Positions 34,464 through 43,785 of a DNA stretch of 64,000 nucleotides are shown piece by piece. How positions within the stretch are numbered: the first letter of the stretch is position 1; each line of letters opens with the position of its first letter. The stretch is from Pseudobutyrivibrio sp. (GTDB lineage: Bacteria; Bacillota; Clostridia; Lachnospirales; Lachnospiraceae), in contig JAIKWH010000018.1 in assembly GCA_024684955.1 (NCBI GenBank), positions 1 to 64,000 on the forward strand. Direction: 5' to 3'. Under the pieces are notes generated by a model. It did not search any database and had not been told where the DNA came from. It was given only the letters and a program-made list of their open reading frames with translations. Both the position numbers and the translations under genes were made by a program.

Positions 34464-36539
34464 ATGGCTAAAAATTTAGTTATAGTTGAGTCGCCTGCAA
34501 AGGTTCACACAATCAAAAAATTCCTTGGTAGCAATTATGAGGTTATGGCTTCTCAGGGCCATGTTAGAGACATGCCAAAGTCCCAATTGGGATTTGATCC
34601 TGAGAATGATTTCGAGCCAAAGTATATTACAATCAGGGGCAAGGGTGAACTGCTTGCTGCCCTTCGTAAAGAGGTAAAAAAGGCTGACAAGATATATCTG
34701 GCAACTGATCCCGACCGGGAGGGAGAGGCTATTTCTTGGCATCTTACCTACGCCCTTAATCTGGAAGGGAAAAAGGTCTATCGAATCACTTTCAATGAAA
34801 TCACTAAGACAGCAGTTAAAAATGCATTAAAGAATCCTAGGGAAATCGACATGGATTTAGTGGATGCCCAGCAGGCTAGGCGTATGCTTGACAGAATGGT
34901 GGGATACAAGATTTCTCCACTACTCTGGGCAAAGGTTAAAAGGGGACTTTCCGCTGGACGAGTCCAGTCTGTTGCCCTCCGCATTATCTGTGACAGGGAA
35001 AATGAGATTGAATCATTTATTCCTCAGGAATATTACACCCTGGATTTGTTGCTGGACACAAAGGGAGGCAAAAAACCTATTGTGGCCAAGTATTATGGAG
35101 ATATTTCTGGAAAGAAAGAGATATCTGACAAGGAAAGTCTGGATGCCATTATGGCAGGACTGAAAGGGGCTAAATACTCTGTTTCTGCAGTAAAAAAGGG
35201 AACAAGAGAGAAGAAGGCTCCCCTTCCTTTTACCACATCTACTATGCAGCAAGAGGCTTCAAAGGCTTTGAATTTTTCAATTCAAAAGACCATGAGCGTA
35301 GCCCAGCAGTTGTATGAAGGTGTTACAGTAAAGGGCTATGGTACTATCGGTCTGATTACTTACTTGCGTACTGACTCTACCCGTGTTTCCGACGAGGCTA
35401 GGGCAGCGGCAGAAGAATTTATTAATGGCAACTATGGCCAAGAATATTTGTCAGCAGCATCTGCTTCCTCTAAAAAAAATGGCGGCAAGGTGCAGGATGC
35501 CCACGAGGCAATTAGACCTGCTGATTTAAATATTATCCCAGCAGAGGTAAAGGATAGTCTCACAAGAGACCAGTACAGGCTCTATCAATTAATTTGGAAG
35601 CGCTTTATGGCTAGCCAGATGGCAAATGCTATGTATGACACAATCTCTGTAAATATAAAGGGAAATAATCAGGTATTTACCGCTTCAGATTCCAGCATTA
35701 AATTCGATGGTTTCATGATGATTTATGTTGATTCTGATGACGAGGAGGACTCAAAGGTACATCCACTTGCCAGCATTTCAGAGGATACAGAACTTATCTT
35801 TAATTCCTTTGATGAAAAGCAGCATTTTACCCAGCCCTTGCCTCATTTTACTGAGGCCTCTTTAGTAAAGACTTTGGAGGAGCAGGGTATCGGTAGACCA
35901 TCGACCTACTCACCTACCATCACCACTCTTTTAAAGAGACATTACATTACAAAGGAGGCTAAAAACCTCTTTGTCACAGAGCTTGGTGAGGTTGTTAACC
36001 AGATTATGGTGGATTCCTTCCCAACAATTGTAAATGAGAAATTTACAGCAAACCTGGAGGCTTTGCTTGACGGGGTTGAAGAGGGAAGTGTAGAATGGAA
36101 ATCTGTTGTCAAAAACTTCTATCCAGATCTGGAGTCTGCAGTAGAAATAGCTGAGCAGGAACTGGCAAAGGTGGAGATTCATGATGAGGTTACTGACGTA
36201 ATCTGTGACAATTGTGGCAGAAACATGGTAATCAAATTTGGACCTCATGGAAAATTCCTGGCATGCCCAGGTTTCCCTGAGTGCAAGAATACCAAACCTT
36301 TCCTGGAAAAGATTGGAGTTCCTTGCCCTAAGTGCGGCGGAGATGTGGTTATTAGAAAATCTCAAAAGGGTAGAAAGTTCTTTGGATGCGCAAATCATCC
36401 TGAGTGCGACTTTATTAGCTGGTCAAGACCTACAACAGAAAAGTGCCCTAAATGCGGCACTTATATGGTGGAGAAGGGTAGCAAGTTGGTTTGTGCCAAT
36501 GATGAATGTAGATTTGTCGAAAATGTAAACAAAAATTAA
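34464..36539 (+). CDS. topA: DNA topoisomerase I
   Basis: A 691-residue type IA topoisomerase. The TOPRIM domain opens the protein (KNLVIVESPAKVHTIKKFLG; the acidic DPDREGE), the catalytic tyrosine is Y300 in GLITYLRTDSTR, and three C4 zinc-finger modules end it (CDNCGRNM..CPGFPEC, CPKCGGDV..CANHPEC, CPKCGTYM..CANDEC). It relaxes negative supercoils behind moving polymerases. GGAG lies 11 bases before the ATG. Own promoter at 34376; codY follows after its own promoter. The yifB-dprA-topA-codY order is typical of Firmicutes. Confidence 0.97.
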   Translation: MAKNLVIVESPAKVHTIKKFLGSNYEVMASQGHVRDMPKSQLGFDPENDFEPKYITIRGKGELLAALRKEVKKADKIYLATDPDREGEAISWHLTYALNLEGKKVYRITFNEITKTAVKNALKNPREIDMDLVDAQQARRMLDRMVGYKISPLLWAKVKRGLSAGRVQSVALRIICDRENEIESFIPQEYYTLDLLLDTKGGKKPIVAKYYGDISGKKEISDKESLDAIMAGLKGAKYSVSAVKKGTREKKAPLPFTTSTMQQEASKALNFSIQKTMSVAQQLYEGVTVKGYGTIGLITYLRTDSTRVSDEARAAAEEFINGNYGQEYLSAASASSKKNGGKVQDAHEAIRPADLNIIPAEVKDSLTRDQYRLYQLIWKRFMASQMANAMYDTISVNIKGNNQVFTASDSSIKFDGFMMIYVDSDDEEDSKVHPLASISEDTELIFNSFDEKQHFTQPLPHFTEASLVKTLEEQGIGRPSTYSPTITTLLKRHYITKEAKNLFVTELGEVVNQIMVDSFPTIVNEKFTANLEALLDGVEEGSVEWKSVVKNFYPDLESAVEIAEQELAKVEIHDEVTDVICDNCGRNMVIKFGPHGKFLACPGFPECKNTKPFLEKIGVPCPKCGGDVVIRKSQKGRKFFGCANHPECDFISWSRPTTEKCPKCGTYMVEKGSKLVCANDECRFVENVNKN

Positions 36540-36578
36540 AACTAGTTGTGAAATGTTATGTTTTAGAACAACAAGTGG

Positions 36579-36593
36579 AATATTCTGAATTTT
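36579..36593 (+). promoter_or_regulatory. CodY-box-like sequence next to the codY promoter
   Basis: AATATTCTGAATTTT matches the CodY consensus at 12 of 15 positions and ends just before the -35 at 36595. It is a candidate autoregulatory site. Confidence 0.4.
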
Positions 36594-36594
36594 A

Positions 36595-36623
36595 TTGCAA
36601 TTTGTACAAATAGATGCTATAAT
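36595..36623 (+). promoter_or_regulatory. Sigma-A promoter for codY
   Basis: TTGCAA at 36595-36600, 17 bp spacer, TATAAT at 36618-36623. The leader to the start codon is about 105 nt. Confidence 0.75.
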
Positions 36624-36735
36624 TTGAGCGAATTTCCGCCAAAGAATGTTTGTTTATTATTTCTTTAATTGGTTTTTCGGGGAATAGTTATCGAATAATT
36701 TGAACATTTTGTTTTATATTAGGAGGAATTTTTAA

Positions 36736-37512
36736 ATGAGTGTACAGTTATTGGACAAGACAAGAAAGATAGGAAAGCTTCTTCATAATAATAATTCGTC
36801 CAAGGTAGTTTTTAATGACATTTGCTCAGTGTTAACCGAAATACTTGATTCTTCAGTTCTTGTTATTTCTAAAAAGGGTAAGGTCCTGGGCCTTTCTCAT
36901 GATGGAGAAATCAACGAAATCAAAGAACTTATCGTAGATGAGGTTGGTGGATTTATCGATTCTCTTTTAAATGAAAGACTTCTTTCAATCCTTTCAACAA
37001 AGGAAAATGTTAATCTCAAGACCCTTGGTTTTGAAAAGGCAAATGTTGATCAGTATTCAGCAATTATTGCTCCTATTGATATAGCAGGAGAGAGACTTGG
37101 TACTCTTTTCGTTTACAGATATGATAAGCAGTATGATATTGATGATATTATCTTAACAGAGTATGGCACCACAGTTGTTGGTCTTGAGATGATGAGATCA
37201 GTAAATGAGGAGTCAGCTGAGGAAAACCGCAAGTTGCAGGTTGTTAAGAGTGCTATTTCAACTCTTTCATACTCAGAGCTTGAAGCAATCATACACATCT
37301 TTGATGAATTAGATGGCAACGAAGGGGTGTTGGTTGCATCAAAAATTGCCGATAGAGTAGGTATAACAAGATCTGTTATTGTTAATGCTCTCCGCAAGTT
37401 TGAGTCAGCTGGTGTTATTGAGTCACGTTCTTCTGGTATGAAGGGTACATACATCAAGGTTTTAAACGATGTTGTATTTGATGAGTTGGCTGAGATCAAA
37501 AAGGGCAAATAA
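36736..37512 (+). CDS. codY: GTP- and branched-chain-amino-acid-sensing repressor CodY
   Basis: A 258-residue regulator of the normal CodY length. The N-terminal GAF domain (about 1-155) would bind isoleucine/valine; the C-terminal winged helix (about 200-258) contains ASKIADRVGITRSVIVNALR, the CodY recognition helix. CodY represses nutrient-limitation genes when GTP and branched-chain amino acids are plentiful. TTAGGAGGA precedes the ATG. The gene sits directly before the flagellar cluster but is separated by a terminator. A perfect CodY box lies at 21387 in front of the VTC operon. Confidence 0.97.
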   Translation: MSVQLLDKTRKIGKLLHNNNSSKVVFNDICSVLTEILDSSVLVISKKGKVLGLSHDGEINEIKELIVDEVGGFIDSLLNERLLSILSTKENVNLKTLGFEKANVDQYSAIIAPIDIAGERLGTLFVYRYDKQYDIDDIILTEYGTTVVGLEMMRSVNEESAEENRKLQVVKSAISTLSYSELEAIIHIFDELDGNEGVLVASKIADRVGITRSVIVNALRKFESAGVIESRSSGMKGTYIKVLNDVVFDELAEIKKGK

Positions 37513-37543
37513 TATTAAGTAAATATTTAGGATAGTTGATGAT

Positions 37544-37577
37544 AAAGGGATTTACTTTGGTAAGTCCCCTTTTTTTA
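37544..37577 (+). terminator. Rho-independent terminator after codY
   Basis: AAAGGGATTTAC pairs with GTAAGTCCCCTTT (one mismatch or bulge), followed by a T run. It separates codY from the flagellar cluster. Confidence 0.8.
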
Positions 37578-37661
37578 TATGTGCTGAAAATATGTGGCTT
37601 TGAATTGCTACAAGTTGTTGTGGTATTTTTTGTGAAATATACAAGATAATGGAAAATACAC

Positions 37662-37690
37662 TTGTGTTTTCTGCCATATATTTTTATAAT
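37662..37690 (+). promoter_or_regulatory. Sigma-A-type promoter for the flagellar cluster
   Basis: TTGTGT at 37662-37667, 17 bp spacer, TATAAT at 37685-37690, about 27 bp before flgB. The -35 is weak; an activator may help. No sigma-28 type sequence was found here. Confidence 0.55.
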
Positions 37691-37717
37691 TATAGTTAGT
37701 CTAGGAGGATTGTAATT

Positions 37718-38107
37718 ATGCTTAGTTCAGATGCCTTTTCTTACATCAATTTATTGGACAATACTGCTGATATCTCTTGGCGTAGAGAGACTTTGATCAA
37801 CAACAACATAGCCAATAATGATACTCCAGGTTACAAGAGGATGGATATTGAATTTGAAAGTGTTCTCAGAAGAGAACTGATCAATACCCACGAAAAGACT
37901 CTTGATAGGGCGGTAAAAGCCCTTGATGGCACCCAGATAGAGGGAATTGAATACAAGGACTATGAGAATTATTCATACAGACTGGATGGTAATAATGTAG
38001 ATATGGACACAGAAAATGTGGAACTTGCATCAGAGCAACTGAGATATCAGACTCTGACTACCAGCATCAACAATGAGGTTGCCAGGTTCAAATCAGTTAT
38101 TTCTTAA
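37718..38107 (+). CDS. flgB: Flagellar basal-body rod protein FlgB
   Basis: A 129-residue rod protein of the usual size. It contains the rod-family N-terminal motif NNNIANNDTPGYKR (residues about 28-41) and the C-terminal helix that forms the D0 coiled coil. FlgB is the most membrane-proximal rod component, exported by the flagellar type III apparatus; as expected it has no cleaved signal. CTAGGAGGATT precedes the ATG. First gene of the cluster, directly behind the promoter at 37662. Confidence 0.95.
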   Translation: MLSSDAFSYINLLDNTADISWRRETLINNNIANNDTPGYKRMDIEFESVLRRELINTHEKTLDRAVKALDGTQIEGIEYKDYENYSYRLDGNNVDMDTENVELASEQLRYQTLTTSINNEVARFKSVIS

Positions 38108-38133
38108 TCCATTACATTAGATAGGAGGCTTTT

Positions 38134-38589
38134 ATGGGACTTTTTCAAGGATTTGATATAGCCGCAACAGGTATGACTGCCCAGCGTTTTCGTATGGATG
38201 TCATCGCTGAAAACATTGCAAATGTATCCACCACCCGCACAGAGGATGGGGGACCATATAGGAGAAAGATAGTTACCTTTACCGAAAAAGAATTAAACAA
38301 GGGCTTGTCTTTTCAGAATGTATTAAAGGACACTCAAAAGAGAGCCTATGAAGGAAATGGTGTGAAAGTTTCCAAGGTTTCCGGAGATTATGACACAGAC
38401 TTTATTATGGAGTACGATCCTTCTCATCCAGATGCTGACGAAAATGGATATGTATCATATCCAAATGTTAATACAGTTACTGAGATGACCAACCTAATTG
38501 ATGCCAGCAGATCCTACGAGGCAAACACAACAGCCTTTGATGCGATAAAGTCTATGGCCCAGGCAGGCATTTCTATTGGCCAGGGTTGA
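38134..38589 (+). CDS. flgC: Flagellar basal-body rod protein FlgC
   Basis: A 151-residue rod protein with the family N terminus (FDIAATGMTAQRFRMDVIAENIANVSTT, of which the IAENIAN core is diagnostic) and the C-terminal EMTNLIDASRSYEAN, the FlgC/FlgG-type signature. It assembles on FlgB to extend the proximal rod. Starts 26 bp after flgB with TAGGAGG. Confidence 0.96.
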   Translation: MGLFQGFDIAATGMTAQRFRMDVIAENIANVSTTRTEDGGPYRRKIVTFTEKELNKGLSFQNVLKDTQKRAYEGNGVKVSKVSGDYDTDFIMEYDPSHPDADENGYVSYPNVNTVTEMTNLIDASRSYEANTTAFDAIKSMAQAGISIGQG

Positions 38590-38617
38590 TGATTAATTAA
38601 AATCGGAGGGTTAGTTT

Positions 38618-38932
38618 ATGCCAAATATTACACCTATATCTTCAGTTTCTGACTTATATGGGACCACTCCAGTTACTGCAGAGACAACTCCTGTCACAGG
38701 AGACAGCGGCTTTGCATCTATGCTGGGGTCGGTGATGGCTCTTCTCAAAGATACCAATTCCTTGCAGGAAATCGCCCAAAAGGAAGAGGTGGCCTTTGCT
38801 TTAGGGGAGACTGATAATACTCATGACCTTATGGTGGCTGAGCAAAAGGCTAATATTGCACTTCAATATACTGTTGCTATCAGGGACAGGGTTTTGGAAG
38901 CATACAATATCATTATGCAGATGCAAATCTAA
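38618..38932 (+). CDS. fliE: Flagellar hook-basal body complex protein FliE
   Basis: A 104-residue protein of FliE size and order. The C-terminal half fits the family (EVAFALGETDNTHDLMVAEQ, then a long helix with ALQYTVAIRDRVLEAYNIIM). FliE joins the MS ring to the rod and is among the first exported subunits. The N-terminal about 35 residues are Thr/Ser/Pro-rich and variable, as usual. Preceded by CGGAGGG. Confidence 0.94.
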   Translation: MPNITPISSVSDLYGTTPVTAETTPVTGDSGFASMLGSVMALLKDTNSLQEIAQKEEVAFALGETDNTHDLMVAEQKANIALQYTVAIRDRVLEAYNIIMQMQI

Positions 38933-38951
38933 TTAATTAAAGGGAGAAAAA

Positions 38952-40562
38952 ATGCCGGAACAGATTCAAAATCTAATTAATAGAATACTGGAATGGTGGA
39001 GAAAGTTTACAAGGAGACAGCAGGTTTTGATTGTATCAATCGCTGCTGTTGTTATTGTGTCTTTCGTTATTTTAGGTGTGGTAATTACCAGACCTACAAT
39101 GGTAAAACTCATCGAATGTACTGATGGCAAGCAGGCCTCATCTGTCCAGGAATTATTGACTGGAGAGAGCATTTCCTACGAAACCAGCGAGGATGGATTT
39201 ACATTCTACGTAGAGGACAAGGATATGGCCCAGGCTAACATTCTCCTGGGGTCAAACGAGATTCCTACCAGCGGTTATGGTATGGATGATGTCTTTGACG
39301 GCAGTTTTTCTACTACCGAGGCTGACAAACAAAAGAAATATCAGGTCTATTTAGAGGAACATTTTGCAGAATATATAGAGACACTTTCTATGGTTGAGGA
39401 TGCAAAGGTTACCCTTTCTCTGCCAGAGGAGGACGGCACCCTTATTTCTCAGCAGCAGGACGCATATGCATCAATCATTTTACAATTGACTACAAATTCC
39501 ATTTCTGCAGACACATCAAATACTATTGCAAAATATGTGGCTACAGAACTTGGAAATGATGATACTAAAAACATTGTTATCATGGATACCGACGGAAATA
39601 TGCTATTCTCCGGGGGTGATGATTCTTCCACTGCAGGCAAGGCCTCGGCTAATCAGGACATTAGAGAGCGGGCCAAGACCACAATGGAAGAGGATGTTAA
39701 AAAGGTTTTAGAGTCCACCGAATTGTACGACGGGGTGGAGGTAGGAGTTAACCTGTCTATGTCTTTTGATGTGGACAAATACGTAGATTATCACTACTAC
39801 GTGGATGAGGGCATGACCCAGGGATACTTGGATTCTGAGTCTGGCTCCTCTAGCAATTCCATCGGTGGTAATGGTGGAGTCCCTGGTACTGATACCAATG
39901 ATGATGACACCACCTATGTCATGGAGGATGGCAACATTACTGAGAATAATACAAATGAATTCTACAAGGATTATCTTCCTAGTGAGACTGTCACAGAGCA
40001 CGAGGAGGAAATGGGCAAAAGAAATCTCGATGATTCTTCTATTGCCGTATCTTGTATTACATACCATATTTACAATGAGGATGAACTAAAAGAAAATGGT
40101 ACCTTGGATGAGCAGGGTATTACTTTTGATGAGTTTGTAGAGCAGAATTCAGACAGGATTGAGCAGGAGGTACCTGAGACTGTTATAAATGCGGTTTCCA
40201 AGACCACAGGTATTTCAATTGAAAACATTTCTGTCTCTGCATATGAAATACCAATGTTCCAGTATTCTTCAGCCTCTGGGCTTTCTCTTACAGACATAAT
40301 TCAGATAGTCCTTGCAATTCTTATCTTTGCAATGCTTGGCTTTGTTGTATTTAGAAGCCTCAGAACAGAGGAGGAAGAGCCAGTTGAGGAAGAACTTACA
40401 ATCGATGATCTCATTGCCTCTACCAAAGAGGAAGAGGAACTTGAAGATATTGGCTACACAGAGAAATCTGAGGCCCGTATCCTCATTGAAAAATTCGTGG
40501 ATGAAAAGCCAGAGGCAGTTGCTCAATTGCTGCGAAATTGGCTTAATGAAGATTGGGGATAG
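38952..40562 (+). CDS. fliF: Flagellar MS-ring protein FliF
   Basis: A 536-residue membrane protein with one segment near the N terminus (about 25-48) and one near the C terminus (about 440-462). Between them lie the ring-building domains (RBM1, RBM2 and the beta-collar region, with a Gly/Ser/Asp-rich loop around 295-320). The cytosolic C-terminal tail (about 465-536, Glu-rich) binds FliG. FliF forms the base on which the flagellum is built. Its stop codon lies five bases before the fliG start. Confidence 0.96.
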   Translation: MPEQIQNLINRILEWWRKFTRRQQVLIVSIAAVVIVSFVILGVVITRPTMVKLIECTDGKQASSVQELLTGESISYETSEDGFTFYVEDKDMAQANILLGSNEIPTSGYGMDDVFDGSFSTTEADKQKKYQVYLEEHFAEYIETLSMVEDAKVTLSLPEEDGTLISQQQDAYASIILQLTTNSISADTSNTIAKYVATELGNDDTKNIVIMDTDGNMLFSGGDDSSTAGKASANQDIRERAKTTMEEDVKKVLESTELYDGVEVGVNLSMSFDVDKYVDYHYYVDEGMTQGYLDSESGSSSNSIGGNGGVPGTDTNDDDTTYVMEDGNITENNTNEFYKDYLPSETVTEHEEEMGKRNLDDSSIAVSCITYHIYNEDELKENGTLDEQGITFDEFVEQNSDRIEQEVPETVINAVSKTTGISIENISVSAYEIPMFQYSSASGLSLTDIIQIVLAILIFAMLGFVVFRSLRTEEEEPVEEELTIDDLIASTKEEEELEDIGYTEKSEARILIEKFVDEKPEAVAQLLRNWLNEDWG

Positions 40563-40567
40563 AATCT

Positions 40568-41575
40568 ATGGCTAGTGAAGATTTAAATGGCGTACAAAAG
40601 GCGGCCATTCTTTTAATAGCTCTTGGCCCTGAAAAGTCTTCCCAGATATTTAAACATCTCAAGGAAGAGGAAATCGAGGAGCTGACCCTTGAAATTGCGA
40701 ATACAAGAAGTATCTCGCCACAGCTCAAGGAAGAGGTTATTGAAGAATTCTACCAGGTATGTCTGGCACAACAATATATTGCTGAAGGTGGTATTGGATA
40801 TGCCAAAGAACTTTTGGAAAAAGCTCTTGGCAATGACAGAGCCCAGGATGTTATCACCAAACTAACTGCTTCTTTGCAGGTTAGACCTTTTGAGTTTATT
40901 AGGAAGACGGAGCCTTCTCAGGTCTTAAACTTTATTCAGGACGAGCATCCTCAGACCATAGCAATGATTCTTTCTTATTTGTCTGCAGGTCAGGCTTCCC
41001 TTATTATTGGAGCCCTTCCTCCAGAAAAGCAGGCTGATGTAGCCAGAAGAATTGCTATGATGGATAGGACCTCGCCTGAGGTTATCAAAGAGGTGGAGAG
41101 AGTATTAGAGAGAAAACTTTCTTCCCTTATCAATCAGGATTACACTATCGCCGGTGGCGTAGATGCAGTTGTAAATATTTTAAATACTGTAGACCGTGGT
41201 ACAGAAAAACGAATCATGGAGTCTTTGGAAATCGAAGAGCCAGAGTTGGCAGAAGAAATCCGCAAGAAGATGTTCGTATTCGAGGATATTCTCCTGCTGG
41301 ACGACCGTGCAATTCAGCGTGTGCTTAGAGATGTAGACAACTCTGACCTGGGTGTGGCACTAAAAGGTGCTAATGACGAGGTTCAGAGTGCTATATTTAA
41401 AAATCTTTCTTCTCGTCTTGCTGCTATGATTAAAGAGGACATGGAATTCATGGGTCCTGTACGTATGAAGGATGTAGAAGAGGCTCAGCAGAAGATAGTT
41501 GGTATTATCAGAAAACTGGAAGACTCTGCTGAAATCGTTATTTCAAGAGGTGGTGGAGATGAGCTCATTGTCTAG
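40568..41575 (+). CDS. fliG: Flagellar motor switch protein FliG
   Basis: A 335-residue C-ring protein from ATG 40568; a TTG at 40553 in the same frame lies inside fliF and lacks a ribosome site. The three armadillo-like domains are visible: N-terminal GVQKAAILLIALGPE, the middle EHPQTIAMILSYL (the EHPQ motif) and a C-terminal charged helix with FVFEDILLLDDRAIQRVLR, where the stator interaction residues lie. It receives torque from MotA. It overlaps fliH by 17 bp. Confidence 0.96.
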   Translation: MASEDLNGVQKAAILLIALGPEKSSQIFKHLKEEEIEELTLEIANTRSISPQLKEEVIEEFYQVCLAQQYIAEGGIGYAKELLEKALGNDRAQDVITKLTASLQVRPFEFIRKTEPSQVLNFIQDEHPQTIAMILSYLSAGQASLIIGALPPEKQADVARRIAMMDRTSPEVIKEVERVLERKLSSLINQDYTIAGGVDAVVNILNTVDRGTEKRIMESLEIEEPELAEEIRKKMFVFEDILLLDDRAIQRVLRDVDNSDLGVALKGANDEVQSAIFKNLSSRLAAMIKEDMEFMGPVRMKDVEEAQQKIVGIIRKLEDSAEIVISRGGGDELIV

Positions 41576-42449
41576 TAATAATGTAGTCCATGGCTTTCAA
41601 GTTTCTCGTGTAGAGGAAGAGGGCCAAGAACTGATTATTGATTCCAATGCCAGGGCTAATGAGCTGATTGCTCTCCAGCAAAAGGCATACAAGGAGAGAC
41701 TTTTAAAAGAAGAAAAGGAAAGACGTCTTGCAGAAATGGAAGAATCTGGGGCTGAAATCCCAGAGGGAATGACTGCAGATGAATTTTTGGGGCTGGCAGA
41801 TTCCATTATGCAAGAGGAGGAAGTTGCCCCAGAGCCTAGCATAGACTACGTTGGTCAGGCCAGGGAGGAGGCAGATAGGATTATCGCCGATGCAAATGCC
41901 TCTGCGGATGAAATATTATCTGCTGCCGAGACCAATGCCAATGCCCTTAAAACCATGGCTCAGCAGGATGGCCGCAATGAAGGCTACAATGAGGGGACTC
42001 AGCGTGCTGCTATGGAATTGCAGACTGCCCAGCAGCAAATGCAAGAAGAGATTGCAAGGATGGAAGAGGACTTCCGCCAGAGACAACTCACCATGGAAAG
42101 AGACATTATTGAAATGTGTCTTCCTGTTTTTGAAAGGGTATTTGGTGCAGAATTAGAGGGTAAAAAAGATGTGCTTTACCATCTCCTTGACCATTGCATC
42201 ATGAAAATTGAGCGCACAGGCCAGATGCAGATAAAGGTCAGCGATGCTAATGCGGAATTTATAAAGGGTAAAAAAGAAGAAATACAAGGCAAGGTAGGCA
42301 GTGATGTAGGACTAGACATTATTGCAGACCCTCTGTTAAATGACAGTCAGTGCATCATCGAGACAGATGGTGGTATTTTTGATTGCAGTATAGATACAGA
42401 ATTAGATAATTTGATCAGAGAGATAAAAGCCCTTAGTTATAAAGAATAG
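41559..42449 (+). CDS. fliH: Flagellar assembly protein FliH
   Basis: A 296-residue, Glu/Ala/Gln-rich protein started at ATG 41559 (AGAGG 8 bases upstream); an in-frame ATG at 41499 would overlap fliG further. The central part is a long coiled coil (about 90-190, including EEADRIIADANASADEIL), and the C-terminal domain resembles the vacuolar-ATPase E-subunit/FliH fold. FliH dimerises, binds the ATPase FliI and docks it at the export gate. The N terminus is longer than in enteric FliH. Confidence 0.88.
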   Translation: MSSLSSNNVVHGFQVSRVEEEGQELIIDSNARANELIALQQKAYKERLLKEEKERRLAEMEESGAEIPEGMTADEFLGLADSIMQEEEVAPEPSIDYVGQAREEADRIIADANASADEILSAAETNANALKTMAQQDGRNEGYNEGTQRAAMELQTAQQQMQEEIARMEEDFRQRQLTMERDIIEMCLPVFERVFGAELEGKKDVLYHLLDHCIMKIERTGQMQIKVSDANAEFIKGKKEEIQGKVGSDVGLDIIADPLLNDSQCIIETDGGIFDCSIDTELDNLIREIKALSYKE

Positions 42450-42468
42450 GGTTTGATAGGAGGCAACT

Positions 42469-43779
42469 TTGGACCAGAGAGAATTGATGGAGCTTACTGA
42501 GAAAGACTATTTCAAATCCCTTGGTAAAGTGGTTAAAGTTGTTGGACTTACAATTGAATCAGTGGGCCCTGAGGCCAAACTCCGCGATATGTGTGAGATT
42601 ATCGTTGGCGGCTCTCAGGAGAGAATAAAAGCAGAGGTTGTCGGATTTAAAGATAAACGTCTGCTTTTGATGCCTTATGAGAATGTCGAAGGAATCGGTG
42701 TGGGATGCATGGTGGAAAACACAGGACACCCCCTGGGTATTCCAGTTGGAGATGAACTGCTAGGACACCTGGTGGATGGCCTGGGCAGACCTTCCGACGT
42801 AGAGGATTTGACTGAATTCGACAATATGATAGAGTATCCGGCTGAGGCCGATTCTCCAGACCCTATGAGCAGGGTTATTATAAAGGAGCCCCTGTCCCTG
42901 GGAGTTAAGGCTGTAGATGGACTTATCACAGTAGGCAAGGGACAGAGAATTGGAATATTTGCTGGGTCTGGTGTTGGTAAATCTACCCTTATGGGTATGT
43001 TTGCCAGAAATACCAATGCCCAGATTAATGTCATCGCCCTCATTGGAGAGCGTGGTAGAGAGGTCCGAGAGTTTGTGGAAAACGACCTAGGCCCTGAGGG
43101 TATGGCCAGGTCTGTGGTTGTATGTGCCACCTCTGACAAGCCGGCCCTGATTAGAAAAAAGGCTGCCCTTACTGCAACAGCCATTGCAGAGTATTTTAGG
43201 GACCAAGGTAAGGATGTCCTGCTTATGATGGATTCTCTCACCCGTTTTTCTATGGCTCAAAGAGAGATTGGACTGGCATCTGGTGAGCCTCCTGTTACAA
43301 GGGGCTATCCACCATCAGTTTATTCTGAGATGCCTCGACTTTTGGAGAGGGCAGGCAATTCTGCAGTGGGCTCTATCACAGGTCTTTATACAGTCCTAGT
43401 GGATGGAGACGACTTTAATGAGCCTATCACAGATACAGCCAGATCTATCCTAGATGGACATATAGTTCTTAACCGCAAATTGGCTCAGAGAAACCATTAT
43501 CCTGCCATTGATATTTTGCAGTCCATATCCAGAGTTATGTCCGCAGTGGCATCCCCTGAGCACAAGGCAGTTGCAGGCAAACTGAAAAATGTCCTTGCCA
43601 CCTACCAGGAGGCGGAGGACCTGATCAATATAGGAGCCTACAAAAGCGGATCTAACAAAACTATTGATTACGCCATTAAAAAGATTGATGCAGTTAATGA
43701 ATTCCTCCTGCAGCCTACTGATACAAAATATGATTATGAGGAAATAATCCAGATGATGACGGACATATTCCCGGAGTAA
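42469..43779 (+). CDS. fliI: Flagellum-specific ATPase FliI
   Basis: A 436-residue ATPase related to F1 beta. Walker A is in GIFAGSGVGKSTLMG (about 163-177), Walker B in VLLMMDSLTRFSMAQREIGL, and GEPPVTRGYPPSVYSEMPRL is the FliI/YscN signature. It energises unloading of export substrates. The start is TTG 42469 with TAGGAGG 5 bases upstream. It sits between fliH and fliJ, its two partners. Confidence 0.97.
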   Translation: MDQRELMELTEKDYFKSLGKVVKVVGLTIESVGPEAKLRDMCEIIVGGSQERIKAEVVGFKDKRLLLMPYENVEGIGVGCMVENTGHPLGIPVGDELLGHLVDGLGRPSDVEDLTEFDNMIEYPAEADSPDPMSRVIIKEPLSLGVKAVDGLITVGKGQRIGIFAGSGVGKSTLMGMFARNTNAQINVIALIGERGREVREFVENDLGPEGMARSVVVCATSDKPALIRKKAALTATAIAEYFRDQGKDVLLMMDSLTRFSMAQREIGLASGEPPVTRGYPPSVYSEMPRLLERAGNSAVGSITGLYTVLVDGDDFNEPITDTARSILDGHIVLNRKLAQRNHYPAIDILQSISRVMSAVASPEHKAVAGKLKNVLATYQEAEDLINIGAYKSGSNKTIDYAIKKIDAVNEFLLQPTDTKYDYEEIIQMMTDIFPE

Positions 43780-43785
43780 TAATCT

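Noticed and set aside
35931..36398. 155-residue open frame on the minus strand
   Set aside because: Antisense to the topA zinc-finger region; Cys content mirrors topA codons.
42675..43241. 188-residue open frame on the minus strand
   Set aside because: It lies wholly opposite fliI, has a Ser/Thr/Pro-rich composition typical of antisense translation and no ribosome site.
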